This document shows positions 13,035 to 19,959 of a stretch of 20,059 nucleotides of DNA, piece after piece (within the stretch, counting starts at the first letter, position 1; every line of letters begins with the position of its first letter). The notes beneath the pieces were generated by a model. It saw only the letters and a program-made list of their open reading frames with translations. It was not told the DNA's origin and searched no databases. Where the stretch lies: positions 1-20,059 of the forward strand of contig JBAXER010000052.1 of the NCBI GenBank assembly GCA_037140375.1, in the 5' to 3' direction. Made by a program: the position numbers and the translations under genes. Origin of the DNA: WLMZ01 sp037140375 (lineage in GTDB: Bacteria; Actinomycetota; Acidimicrobiia; Acidimicrobiales; Ilumatobacteraceae).

Positions 13035-13601
13035 TCAGTCGTGTCCGCCGAGCGGCCACAGGTGCGTCAACACCCGGCCAGTGATTGAGTGAACCGACAC
13101 GGTGCCGAACTCACGTGAGTCCACCGAATCATCGCGATTGTCGCCAAACAACAACACCTCGCCCTCCGGCACCGGGTTCGGGCCGAAGAAGTAGCCGGCC
13201 ATGCCAACATTGTTGATATATGACTCGTCGAAGATGACGCCATCAACCACCAAGCGGCCGTCCTCAATGCCGGCATTTTGGCCGCCTACCGCCACAACAC
13301 GCTTCACGATGAGGTCGCCAGTGATGGGGCTCTTCGTGACCACAACCTCGCCGGGTCGCGGGTCACGAAAGCGATAGGTCAGGCGATCGACCACAAGAAC
13401 ATCGCCGTTGCGAAAGCCGGGCGACATGCTGTCGCCGCGCACCGTCACGGGGTCAACCACAAAGGCCCGAACTCCCATCAACACCACAACGATGACCAAG
13501 AAGATGCGCCACAGCGGGCGCCGCTTCTTCTCGACGACCTCAGCTATTGCGCGGCCCTCAGCGGGGCCCTCGGCATGAGTGAGTTCGTCCGTTGCGCTCA
13601 C
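13035..13601 (-). CDS. lepB: Signal peptidase I
   Basis: 188 residues. This membrane-bound serine protease removes signal peptides from exported proteins. After a charged N-terminus there is one membrane segment (about 32-49), then the catalytic GDSMSP with Ser58, Lys100 in DLIVKRVVAVGG, and the box GDNRDDSVDSREFG (153-166). The GTG at 13601 overlaps the stop of the upstream membrane protein as GTGA, which indicates coupled translation and fixes the start. A longer frame to 13646 has no support. As the last gene of the oxidase operon it may process the exported multicopper oxidase, which has an AFA site before the likely cleavage point. It could equally be a general signal peptidase, since actinobacteria often have several. 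The gene symbol is given by family only. Confidence 0.92.
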   Translation of the reverse strand: MSATDELTHAEGPAEGRAIAEVVEKKRRPLWRIFLVIVVVLMGVRAFVVDPVTVRGDSMSPGFRNGDVLVVDRLTYRFRDPRPGEVVVTKSPITGDLIVKRVVAVGGQNAGIEDGRLVVDGVIFDESYINNVGMAGYFFGPNPVPEGEVLLFGDNRDDSVDSREFGTVSVHSITGRVLTHLWPLGGHD

Positions 13602-14185
13602 AGTGCGCTGATGCCGGCAAGAGCCCAGATGCCGAGACCAACCCACATCAGCTTGGCTGAGGTGCGTTGGCGCGCTTGCTTGGTCATCAATCCGGTGAGG
13701 ACCATAATCAGCAGCAACTCAACTGCCAAGGTCAACAAGTCGAAGGCGCCAACGTGTTTGTTCGCTCCCGGAACGATGGACCGGCCCGGGCGAGCGACGC
13801 CGCCATGGCCAGCAATTTCGGGCGCATATGGGATGCCCACTGTGCGGCTCACTACGTAGACCGCAACGATGGCGACGGTTCCCCACACTGCAACCCGTAA
13901 CGCGGCATCGCTCATCGGCTTACGGTACAACCGGTACGCCAACGCACCCTGAGCCACTGCCAAGAAGGCGAAGAACTCCCCCGATATCGCCCACCATGTG
14001 TAGTGCGACGATGTTGAGGCGGCGTGCGCAAGCGCTGCGGCCGATGACAGCGCAATTGCTGCGTCGACCGCAAAGCTGCGCTGATGATTGGTTCGAGGGC
14101 GATGACTTCTGGTCGCCTCGCGATGCAACACGATGGTACCCACGTCGACACCTCCCGAGAGCGGTGAGGAGCCGTCGGAACTCAT
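13598..14185 (-). CDS. Polytopic membrane protein of unknown function
   Basis: 195 residues, not assigned to a named family. Hydrophobic stretches at about 37-56, 64-84, 95-117, 146-167 and 178-195 suggest five membrane segments after a polar N-terminus. His54 and His61 flank the first inter-helix loop (AHAASTSSHYTWW). His127 and His144 are in the longer loop between segments 3 and 4, after SRTVGIPYAPE. These could bind a metal or heme, but this is speculative. Its ATG overlaps the stop of the multicopper oxidase gene as ATGA, and its own stop overlaps the start of the signal peptidase gene, so all three should be made together. That context suggests a membrane partner of the oxidase, for example in copper supply or electron transfer, but nothing in the sequence proves it. 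Confidence 0.85.
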   Translation of the reverse strand: MSSDGSSPLSGGVDVGTIVLHREATRSHRPRTNHQRSFAVDAAIALSSAAALAHAASTSSHYTWWAISGEFFAFLAVAQGALAYRLYRKPMSDAALRVAVWGTVAIVAVYVVSRTVGIPYAPEIAGHGGVARPGRSIVPGANKHVGAFDLLTLAVELLLIMVLTGLMTKQARQRTSAKLMWVGLGIWALAGISAL

Positions 14186-15765
14186 ACCGGTGGGGTGGTT
14201 GGCAAGTAGGCCGTGGCGCGTGTGCCCATGGGGTCGTCGCCAGGCTGCAGCGGGTCGATGACTTCGTACTGGGACATCATGTCGTGGTCTTCGTGGACGA
14301 TGTTGTGGCAGTGGATCATGTACTTGCCGCGACCCTCAAACTTCATCAGCACACGCACGACCTCGTTCTCGCCGAGATACGCGGTGTCTTTGGGTCCAAC
14401 CTCATACGGCAATGGCGGCAAACCGTTGCGGGACAGAATGCGGAAGTCGACGAGGTGAGCGTGGGCTGGGTGGAACCACCCGCCAGCACTGTTCTTGAAC
14501 TCCCAGATCTCGGTGTCGCCGCGGCGTGGACTGGCGAGCACGAACTCGAAGTTGCTCTCCTCGACCTCTTTCCAGGTTGTGCCGTTGATGACCCATTGGC
14601 CACCCTTGCGGTGGAAAAGAAACTGTCGGTTCTGCACAGCGTCGGCTTCGCGAAGGTGCATCACCGGGTCAGCTGGGTTGAGCTCGGCTGGAAGATTGTT
14701 GTTGGCTGTGTCGAACGTGTCGCCAACCACATCGAACGCCATCATCTTGTCGGTGTTGACGAAGTCCTTGTTGACTCCGCTGGGGCTGGTGTTCTTCAAC
14801 ACGATTCGCTGCCCAACCGCGTACTTCGAGAAGTCAATAATGATCTCGTAACGTTCGCCGCTCATCATTCGCAACGAAGTAGTCGACACCGGTGCTGGCA
14901 TCAGACCACCATCGGTGGCGATGACCACAAGCGGATCACCCGAATCGAGTGACAACCCAAACGAACGCGACAGCGCAGCAGCGCACAAACGGAAACGATA
15001 CTTGCGGCGCTTCACCTGCATCAGCGGCCATGGCCGACCATTGACCAGAATCACGTCGCCCCACAAACCGTTCTGGTTCGCGAGAGTAAACAGCAACGAA
15101 CCATCCTTATTGAACGTTGCGTCGCTGAGCATCATTGCCACATCGAACTCGCCCTGAGGGATGCCCAAAGACTGCTCAAGGGCATCGTGAATGTGATACT
15201 GCGCCGCTAAGCCGTGGTAGACGTTTTCGGCAGTGTGATGAATGCCGTGATCGTGATACCACATCGTGCGAGCAGCCTGCTCGTTGGCGTAGTGGTAATC
15301 CTTGAACTGGCCAGGCAGCGTGACATCGCTGGCGTAGCCGTCGTACTGCGGTAACGACGCACTGCCGTGCAAGTGCACCGACGTCCATGGCTCATAGCCA
15401 AGCGTTGGGTGAACCGCAGGCAGGTTGTTCCAGTGCCGAACCACGACCTCACGGCCACGAGCGGCCTTGATCACTGGGCCAGGCACCGAACCGCCATAGG
15501 AGAACAGCATTGTTTTGAAGCCGGGCAAAATCTCGCCCGAGATCATCTTCGACTCAATGTGGTAATAGTCGGTGCTACCCGTAGTACGCACCGGAACCGC
15601 GAACGGCGCACGAGCAAACGGCACCGTAAACGGCTTCGGCAACTTCGAGGTTGGCATCTGGTTCGCAAACGCGCCCTGCCCCGACACCACCCGAGTCAAC
15701 GGCAACGACAACGCCGCACCCGCAAACACACCAGTCTTAATCAAATCTCTGCGACTCAGCGCCAT
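14182..15765 (-). CDS. Tat-exported multicopper oxidase (CotA/bilirubin oxidase-like)
   Basis: 527 residues. It is predicted to couple four one-electron oxidations (phenols, metal ions or similar) to reduction of O2 to water, outside the cytoplasmic membrane. The N-terminus has a twin-arginine signal, SRRDLIK (4-10), a hydrophobic stretch to about 25, and AFA (32-34) as a likely cleavage site. All copper ligands are present: HLH (131, 133), HDH (171, 173), HPAHAH (432, 435, 437) and HCHNIVHEDHDMM, with type 1 ligands His432, Cys486, His491 and Met496. This pattern fits CotA and bilirubin oxidase better than short two-domain laccases. The ATG at 15765 has GAGAAG a few bases upstream. It is the first gene of a coupled operon with a membrane protein and signal peptidase I. 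The true substrate (Cu(I), Mn(II), phenols, bilirubin-like compounds) cannot be told from sequence. Confidence 0.93.
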   Translation of the reverse strand: MALSRRDLIKTGVFAGAALSLPLTRVVSGQGAFANQMPTSKLPKPFTVPFARAPFAVPVRTTGSTDYYHIESKMISGEILPGFKTMLFSYGGSVPGPVIKAARGREVVVRHWNNLPAVHPTLGYEPWTSVHLHGSASLPQYDGYASDVTLPGQFKDYHYANEQAARTMWYHDHGIHHTAENVYHGLAAQYHIHDALEQSLGIPQGEFDVAMMLSDATFNKDGSLLFTLANQNGLWGDVILVNGRPWPLMQVKRRKYRFRLCAAALSRSFGLSLDSGDPLVVIATDGGLMPAPVSTTSLRMMSGERYEIIIDFSKYAVGQRIVLKNTSPSGVNKDFVNTDKMMAFDVVGDTFDTANNNLPAELNPADPVMHLREADAVQNRQFLFHRKGGQWVINGTTWKEVEESNFEFVLASPRRGDTEIWEFKNSAGGWFHPAHAHLVDFRILSRNGLPPLPYEVGPKDTAYLGENEVVRVLMKFEGRGKYMIHCHNIVHEDHDMMSQYEVIDPLQPGDDPMGTRATAYLPTTPPV

Positions 15766-15787
15766 TGCAACTTCTCTTTCATGGGTT

Positions 15788-15817
15788 GATTTAGTACTAG
15801 ATTTTCTTTACTAAATC
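15788..15817. promoter_or_regulatory. AT-rich palindrome upstream of the oxidase, candidate operator
   Basis: GATTTAGTA (15788-15796) and TACTAAATC (15809-15817) are perfect 9-base inverted repeats with a 12-base spacer. The arm centres are 21 bases apart, two turns of the helix, as expected for a dimeric DNA-binding protein. The site is AT-rich in a GC-rich setting and lies just downstream of a candidate -10, so a repressor bound there would block transcription. It could instead fold as a hairpin in the 5' leader. Confidence 0.5.
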
Positions 15818-15825
15818 TTTAACCA

Positions 15826-15831
15826 ATCATA
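15826..15831 (-). promoter_or_regulatory. Candidate -10 (TATGAT) of the oxidase operon
   Basis: TATGAT on the minus strand is close to the TATAAT consensus. The hexamer 17 bases upstream is TAGCTA, with no resemblance to a -35 box, which would fit a promoter needing an activator. The direct repeats at 15858-15902 begin close to that -35 position. TATAGC at 15856-15851 is an alternative -10. Confidence 0.35.
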
Positions 15832-15857
15832 ACTCAACAAGCAAGCTGTAGCTATAG

Positions 15858-15902
15858 GCCAAAGGTCACTAGCCAAAGGGGTACCTCGCGCCTTATACCT
15901 CG
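15858..15902. repeat. Two pairs of direct repeats with 14-base period, candidate activator sites
   Basis: GCCAAAGG occurs at 15858 and 15872, and TACCTCG occurs at 15882 and 15896. Each pair has a period of exactly 14 bases. They lie just upstream of the proposed oxidase promoter and downstream of the rplL terminator, where nothing else needs to be encoded. Tandem sites like these often bind regulators. The regulator is unknown. Confidence 0.5.
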
Positions 15903-15934
15903 GGGCAGTGGATGCGCGCGACGGCATCATCGGT

Positions 15935-15979
15935 GAAAAAGCAAAGAACCGGTCGGCCCAACGGGCGCGACCGGCTCTT
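15935..15979 (-). terminator. Strong intrinsic terminator after rplL
   Basis: On the minus strand AAGAGCCGGTCG pairs with CGACCGGTTCTT (one G-U) around an inner GCCC-GTT-GGGC hairpin (15979-15944). TGCTTTTT follows immediately. This should end the rplJL transcript, so rpoB is not simply read through from rplL. Confidence 0.9.
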
Positions 15980-15994
15980 CGTGATGACACACCA

Positions 15995-16010
15995 ACGGGC
16001 AGGTGCCCGT
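15995..16010 (-). terminator. Hairpin just after the rplL stop codon
   Basis: ACGGGCA and TGCCCGT form a 7-bp stem with a two-base loop, six bases after the rplL stop codon and just before the main terminator. It lacks a T-run, so it is more likely an mRNA end-protecting structure than a second terminator. Confidence 0.35.
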
Positions 16011-16015
16011 GAGAG

Positions 16016-16390
16016 TTACTTGATTTCGACGACAGCGCCGGCTTCCATGAGGGCGGCCTTTGCCTTCTCGGCATCGTCCTTGTTTGCCTTCTCGAGGATG
16101 GCCTTAGGAGCGGCATCGACGAGGTCCTTGGCCTCTTTGAGACCCAGGCTGGTGAGCTCGCGCACAACCTTGATGACCTGAATCTTCTGGGCGCCGGCCT
16201 CTTTGAGGATGACGTCGAATTCGTCCTTCTCTTCTTCGGCTGGTGCAGCGGCTGCGCCGCCGGCCGCTGCAACTGCCACAGGGGCAGCAGCAGTGACGCC
16301 GAACTTCTCTTCGAACGCATCGAGCAATTCCTTGAGCTCGATAACGGTCATGCTTGCGATTGCTTCGAGGATTGTGTCCTTCGATGACAT
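16016..16390 (-). CDS. rplL: 50S ribosomal protein L7/L12
   Basis: 124 residues. L7/L12 forms the flexible stalk of the 50S subunit, binds L10 as dimers and recruits translation GTPases. The N-terminal dimerisation part (MSSKDTILEAIASMTVIELK) is followed by an Ala-rich hinge (about 35-50). The C-terminal GTPase-contact domain contains EFDVILKEAGAQKIQVIKVVR and LGLKEAKDLVD. The ATG at 16390 has AAGGAG nine bases upstream. The frame is open to 16447, but those extra residues are not L12-like and lack a ribosome-binding site. It follows rplJ by 78 bases and is followed by a strong terminator. Confidence 0.98.
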   Translation of the reverse strand: MSSKDTILEAIASMTVIELKELLDAFEEKFGVTAAAPVAVAAAGGAAAAPAEEEKDEFDVILKEAGAQKIQVIKVVRELTSLGLKEAKDLVDAAPKAILEKANKDDAEKAKAALMEAGAVVEIK

Positions 16391-16468
16391 AGTGAATTTC
16401 TCCTTGAAATGAATGTGCAGTAATGCGGAATGGATTGGCTGCGACAACGCCGCAGGTAACTCGACGGG

Positions 16469-16993
16469 CTATGCCGCCTTTTGATCGATAAGGGCTTTGA
16501 GGCCGTAAGCAAAGTTGCGAGGCAGCGCCTGCAGCAGACCTGCGGTCTTGACGAGCGGAGCCTGGAACGCACCAGCGAGCTGGGCGAGCAGAACATCTCG
16601 TGGTGGCAAATCGGCAAGCGCCTCGATGTCCTTTGCGGACAGCGTTTTGTTGCCAAGTGAGCCGCCCTTGATGACGAGCAACGGGTTTGCTTTGGCTGCG
16701 TCGCGCAACGCCTTGGCCGCTGCTGCGACGTCGCCGTTTACGAACGTGATGCCTGTTGGGCCAACGAGCAATGCGTCAAGGCCGTCGATACCTACCTCGT
16801 GGGCAGCGAATCGAGCCAGCGTGTTCTTGTACACCTTGTACTCGGCGCCTGATTGTCGAAGCGTGCGGCGCAATTGCGCCAACGCTGCGACGCTCATACC
16901 GCGGTATTCGGTGATGATTGCTGCGTCAGCTGCGCTGAGCTTCTCGCGAATCTCGGCGACAACCGCCACTTTTTCTTGTCTTGGGTTCTCCAT
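16469..16993 (-). CDS. rplJ: 50S ribosomal protein L10
   Basis: 174 residues. L10 anchors the L7/L12 dimers to 23S rRNA and, as a complex with L12, commonly represses its own mRNA. The protein shows the family's ITEYRGMSVAALAQLRRTLR and YKVYKNTLARFA stretches and a C-terminal helix for L12 binding. The ATG at 16993 has AGGAGG five bases upstream, which decides the start. A GTG two codons earlier overlaps that site and is unlikely. A structured leader of about 170 bases precedes it. Confidence 0.97.
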   Translation of the reverse strand: MENPRQEKVAVVAEIREKLSAADAAIITEYRGMSVAALAQLRRTLRQSGAEYKVYKNTLARFAAHEVGIDGLDALLVGPTGITFVNGDVAAAAKALRDAAKANPLLVIKGGSLGNKTLSAKDIEALADLPPRDVLLAQLAGAFQAPLVKTAGLLQALPRNFAYGLKALIDQKAA

Positions 16994-17087
16994 GTACACC
17001 TCCTCTCAAATGTCGTGCGGGGCACTCGCTGTTGAGCGAACGCCACCCGGCGACGACACTGAGAGCAGGGTCGAGAACTGGGAGTGT

Positions 17088-17147
17088 TCACCTCGTCTGG
17101 CGGAAGATCCATTACCCGTTCGGCACCGAGGTGACGAGCGGACCAGA
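17088..17147 (-). ncRNA. Probable L10-type leader RNA of rplJL
   Basis: In the 251-base gap before rplJ, two stems can form in the minus-strand RNA: TCTGG (17147-17143) with CCAGA (17100-17096), and TCACCTCG (17134-17127) with CGAGGTGA (17095-17088). Their arms interleave, so both cannot form as an ordinary nested fold: they are alternative or a pseudoknot. The position fits the known L10(L12) autoregulatory leaders of rplJL operons. The exact boundaries and family match were not tested. Confidence 0.55.
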
Positions 17148-17176
17148 TGTCTTTGGCAAGCAACCGTTGGGTTTAG

Positions 17177-17205
17177 ATTGTGCAGGCTACCGGCAGGTCC
17201 ACCAA
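17177..17205 (-). promoter_or_regulatory. Possible promoter for rplJL (TTGGTG-17-CACAAT)
   Basis: On the minus strand TTGGTG (17205-17200) and CACAAT (17182-17177) are separated by 17 bases. Transcription from here would give a leader of about 175 bases containing the structured region. The boxes are only moderately good. The rplKA transcript may also continue into rplJL. Confidence 0.4.
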
Positions 17206-17207
17206 AT

Positions 17208-17242
17208 GCTGTCAGACAGCGTGCGGCCTACTGGCTGCCAGT
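17208..17242. repeat. Two 13-base palindromes after rplA
   Basis: GCTGTCAGACAGC (17208-17220) and ACTGGCTGCCAGT (17230-17242) are each perfect 6-base inverted repeats around one central base. Their centres are 22 bases apart, and they lie between the rplA stop codon and the proposed rplJ -35 box. They may be RNA hairpins ending rplKA or a protein-binding site. No T-run follows either. Confidence 0.4.
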
Positions 17243-17244
17243 GA

Positions 17245-17943
17245 TCAAGCGACTTCGGGACGAAGACGGTTGGTGTCGAGCTTGATGCCAGGTCCCATGG
17301 TGGACGAGATCGTGATCTTGCGCAGGTAGCGACCCTTGGCCGAAGCTGGCTTGGCGCGCTGCAGTTCGTCGAGCACGGCACGGAAGTTGGCCTCAAGCGC
17401 ATCGGGCTCGAAGCTGACCTTGCCGAGTGGCACGTGCACATTGCCGTAGCGGTCGGTGCGGTATTCGACCTTGCCGCCCTTGAACTCGGCGACGGCGCGA
17501 GCGACGTCGTTGGTGACGGTGCCGGTCTTTGGGTTTGGCATCAAGCCACGTGGGCCGAGCACTCGACCAAGACGACCAACCATTGGCATGAGGTCTGGGG
17601 TGGCGATGGCGACATCGAAGTTCATGTTGCCCTTTTCGATCTCGGCGGCCAGATCGTCGGAACCAACGAACTCAGCGCCAGCATCGCGGGCGGCCTGAGC
17701 AGCCTCACCGTTTGCGAACACCGCAACACGCACGTCTTTGCCAGTACCGCTTGGCAACGCAACGGTGCCGCGAACCATCTGATCGGCCTTACGAGGGTCG
17801 ACGCCAAGGCGGGCTGCGAACTCGACGGTCTCGTCGAACTTGGCAGAGGCCAACGACTTTGCCAAGGCCAAGGCCTCGACGGGGGTGAACAGTTGATCGC
17901 GATCGAACTTTTTGGCCGCGTCTGTGAACTTCTTACCGGACAT
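17245..17943 (-). CDS. rplA: 50S ribosomal protein L1
   Basis: 232 residues. L1 forms the mobile L1 stalk that helps tRNA leave the E site, and in many bacteria it also represses its own operon. The family pattern is clear: LGVDPRKADQMVRGTVALPSGTGK, the signature GRLGRVLGPRGLMPNPK, and the ending YLRKITISSTMGPGIKLD. The ATG at 17943 has GGGAG upstream. It follows rplK by about 120 bases, a gap in which I see no clear promoter, and is probably co-transcribed with it. Confidence 0.98.
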   Translation of the reverse strand: MSGKKFTDAAKKFDRDQLFTPVEALALAKSLASAKFDETVEFAARLGVDPRKADQMVRGTVALPSGTGKDVRVAVFANGEAAQAARDAGAEFVGSDDLAAEIEKGNMNFDVAIATPDLMPMVGRLGRVLGPRGLMPNPKTGTVTNDVARAVAEFKGGKVEYRTDRYGNVHVPLGKVSFEPDALEANFRAVLDELQRAKPASAKGRYLRKITISSTMGPGIKLDTNRLRPEVA

Positions 17944-18062
17944 TGTGTGTCTCCCTCAGTGGTTGCACCGCCGGGCGAGGTTGTCCCGGTCGAGTGATGA
18001 TTTGGATATTCGAATGACGACGCGCACCGGAGTGCAGCGCAAAACCTAACGGGTAACTGAAA

Positions 18063-18491
18063 TTACGAGTTGACCTTGAGGCCCATCGACCGCGCTGTGC
18101 CACGAACCTGCTCTTTGGCGGCTTCGAGGTCGTATGCGTTGAGGTCGGGCATCTTGATCTTGGCAACTTCTTCGACATCGGCTTCGGTGACTGCGCCGAC
18201 GACAAGCTTGCCTGGTGTGGTCGAACCCTTGGCGAGGCCGGCCTTTTGGCGCAGCAACACTGGGGTTGGAGGGGTCTTGAGCACGAACGTGAATGTTCGG
18301 TCTTCGAAGACGGTGATCTCGACCGGAATGATGGTTCCGACCTGCGACTCGGTGGCCGCGTTGTACTGCTTCACGAAGTCCATGATTGGTACGCCATGGG
18401 GTCCGAGCGCGGTACCGACTGGTGGGGCCGGAGTGGCCTTACCTGCCGGGATCTGGATCTTGATGATCGCTGTGACCTTTTTCTTTGCCAT
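18063..18491 (-). CDS. rplK: 50S ribosomal protein L11
   Basis: 142 residues, the normal length. L11 binds the GTPase-associated region of 23S rRNA and is needed for the RelA stringent response and for thiopeptide binding. Recognised from IKIQIPAGKATPAPPVGTAL, the N-terminal proline-rich hinge (PAPPVG), LGPHGVPIMDFVKQYN, and the C-terminal RNA-binding domain ending GTARSMGLKV. The ATG at 18491 is preceded at the same distance by AAGAAGTACTG as in fusA. It lies 73 bases after nusG and is likely in the same transcript. Confidence 0.98.
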   Translation of the reverse strand: MAKKKVTAIIKIQIPAGKATPAPPVGTALGPHGVPIMDFVKQYNAATESQVGTIIPVEITVFEDRTFTFVLKTPPTPVLLRQKAGLAKGSTTPGKLVVGAVTEADVEEVAKIKMPDLNAYDLEAAKEQVRGTARSMGLKVNS

Positions 18492-18564
18492 TGCAGTACT
18501 TCTTTCGGGATTCGATGAAACGAGGCCGACTCACAAGTGAGGCGGAACGAGCGGAAATTGTGGG

Positions 18565-19284
18565 TTAAAGCTTGGCGACCTGGCTGAAGTCCATCTCGAC
18601 CGAGGTTTCACGACCGAAGATGTTGACAAGGACCTTGAGCTTCATGTGATCGGCATTGATTTCGGCGATCTGGCCGTTGAAGTCGGCGAATGGGCCTTCC
18701 TTCACGCGAACGCTTTCGCCAACTTCGAAATCGAGCTTTGGCTTCTTGCGGTTTACCTGCTCTTGGCCGTCGCCCTTGGCCGACAAGAACGTGAGCACTT
18801 CGCGGCGCGACAGCGGCGTGGGCTTTTGGCCCTGGCGGCTCTGCCCAACGAAACCAGTGACGCCTGGCGTGTTGCGAACGCAGTACCAGGACTCATCGTC
18901 CATGTAGCAACGAACCAACAAGTAACCGGGGAAGACCTTCTTCTGCACGGTCTGCTTGCGACCGTTCTTGAACTCGACGACCTCTTCCATGGGAATGACG
19001 ATCTCGAAGATCTTGTCTTCCATGTTCATGCTCTGAATACGAGCATTGAGGTTGGCGGTGACCTTCTTTTCGTAGCCCGACTGCGAATGAACCACGTACC
19101 ACGAACCTGGCTTGGTCCATGGATCGTCTTCGGGTTCGTCGGCCACTTCGGCTTCGGTAACGGCTTCAGCCTCGGGGGCTGCGGTGAGATCGAACGATGC
19201 GTCGATCACTGACTCTTCAATAGCCGGATCATCACCGGCATCGGAATCGAGGGTTACTTGGTCTGAGAGCATGTCGTTGTTCAT
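18565..19284 (-). CDS. nusG: Transcription antitermination factor NusG
   Basis: 239 residues. NusG binds RNA polymerase, affects pausing and Rho-dependent termination, and links polymerase to the ribosome. The first 60 or so residues are acidic and low in complexity, an extension usual in actinobacteria. The NGN domain follows from about residue 61 (SWYVVHSQSGYEKKV, VFPGYLLVRCYMDDESWYCVRNTPGVTGFVG). The C-terminal KOW domain includes VRVKEGPFADFNGQI. The ATG at 19284 shares one base with the secE stop codon (TGATG), so translation is probably coupled. There is no good Shine-Dalgarno sequence. Confidence 0.96.
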   Translation of the reverse strand: MNNDMLSDQVTLDSDAGDDPAIEESVIDASFDLTAAPEAEAVTEAEVADEPEDDPWTKPGSWYVVHSQSGYEKKVTANLNARIQSMNMEDKIFEIVIPMEEVVEFKNGRKQTVQKKVFPGYLLVRCYMDDESWYCVRNTPGVTGFVGQSRQGQKPTPLSRREVLTFLSAKGDGQEQVNRKKPKLDFEVGESVRVKEGPFADFNGQIAEINADHMKLKVLVNIFGRETSVEMDFSQVAKL

Positions 19285-19592
19285 CACTTGGTCGAGTACA
19301 GCCAGTTGGACATGACACCGAACAACGAATCGAGGCCGCCGATGTAGGCGGTGTACAACACGACCGTAACCAGCACGATGATTGCCATGCGACGGACCTC
19401 GGGAAGCTTGGGCCATGCGACCTTGCGCATCTCGTCGCCGACTTCGTTGATGTAGGTCACAGGACCGACGCGGGGATCACCGGAACGCTGCGGCGCCTGG
19501 CGCGCAACACGAGTGGGCTGTCCCTTCTCGTCGAGGGCGCCCATCTTGCGAAGCTGACGCTTCTGTTCTCGGTTGAGGTCTTCAGTTGACAT
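19284..19592 (-). CDS. secE: Preprotein translocase subunit SecE
   Basis: 102 residues. SecE is the small essential subunit that clamps SecY in the membrane protein channel. A basic N-terminal region of about 45 residues leads into the conserved amphipathic motif EVGDEMRKVAWPKLPEV (about 50-66), then one membrane segment (about 69-90). The length fits the short single-span SecE of most Gram-positive bacteria. The ATG at 19592 is about 40 bases after the tRNA-Trp gene, and the stop overlaps nusG. The rpmG-tRNA-Trp-secE-nusG order is usual. Confidence 0.96.
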   Translation of the reverse strand: MSTEDLNREQKRQLRKMGALDEKGQPTRVARQAPQRSGDPRVGPVTYINEVGDEMRKVAWPKLPEVRRMAIIVLVTVVLYTAYIGGLDSLFGVMSNWLYSTK

Positions 19593-19630
19593 TCAGTTAA
19601 CTTTCCAGGCTCGCGCGCGGGGTAAATGAG

Positions 19631-19703
19631 CAGGGCAGGAGGGATTCGAACCCCCGACACTCGGTTTTGGAGACCGATGCTCTGCCAGCTGAGCTACTGC
19701 CCT
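19631..19703 (-). tRNA. tRNA-Trp (anticodon CCA)
   Basis: 73 bases fold as a complete cloverleaf on the minus strand: acceptor stem AGGGCAG/CTGCCCT, D-stem GCTC/GAGC, and anticodon stem TCGGT/ACCGA around the loop CTCCAAA. The T-arm GGGGG-TTCGAAT-CCCTC follows, then discriminator G. The anticodon is CCA, reading UGG for Trp. The 3' CCA is not encoded and must be added. It lies between rpmG and secE, so it is probably cut out of a mixed transcript. Confidence 0.97.
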
Positions 19704-19757
19704 CTGCATGCAGAGGAAGAGTGAAGGCTACCAAGCCACTGCTGCGGGTGACGTGTG

Positions 19758-19922
19758 TTAGCGCGTTTCCTTGTGCGAGGTGTGCTTGCGGTCGTGCGCG
19801 CAGTACTTCTTCATTTCGAGGCGCTCACGGTCGTTGACCTTGGACTTCATTGTGATGTAGTTCCGTCGCTTGCACTCGGTGCATTCGAGGGTGATCTTCA
19901 CCCGCTTGTCATTCTTTGCCAT
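19758..19922 (-). CDS. rpmG: 50S ribosomal protein L33
   Basis: 54 residues, translated directly from the sequence: it begins MAKNDKRVKITLECTEC and ends RKHTSHKETR. L33 is a small 50S protein near the E site. The first zinc-binding pair is present (Cys14, Cys17). The second pair, normally CPxC, here reads CAHD, so Cys41 remains but the fourth Cys is Asp44. His43 could replace it, or zinc binding may be lost. The gene lies between tuf and tRNA-Trp, its usual place. The ATG at 19922 has AGAGAG upstream. Confidence 0.95.
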   Translation of the reverse strand: MAKNDKRVKITLECTECKRRNYITMKSKVNDRERLEMKKYCAHDRKHTSHKETR

Positions 19923-19959
19923 GATTTTCTCTCTTGAGATGTTCTCTCGTAGAAGCGGC

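Noticed and set aside
13602..13646. Longer start for signal peptidase I
   Set aside because: The 15 extra residues overlap the membrane protein gene, while GTGA at 13601-13598 gives a typical coupled start.
19285..19416. N-terminal extension of NusG by 44 residues
   Set aside because: It is the 3' part of secE read in another frame. The coupled ATG at 19284 is preferred.
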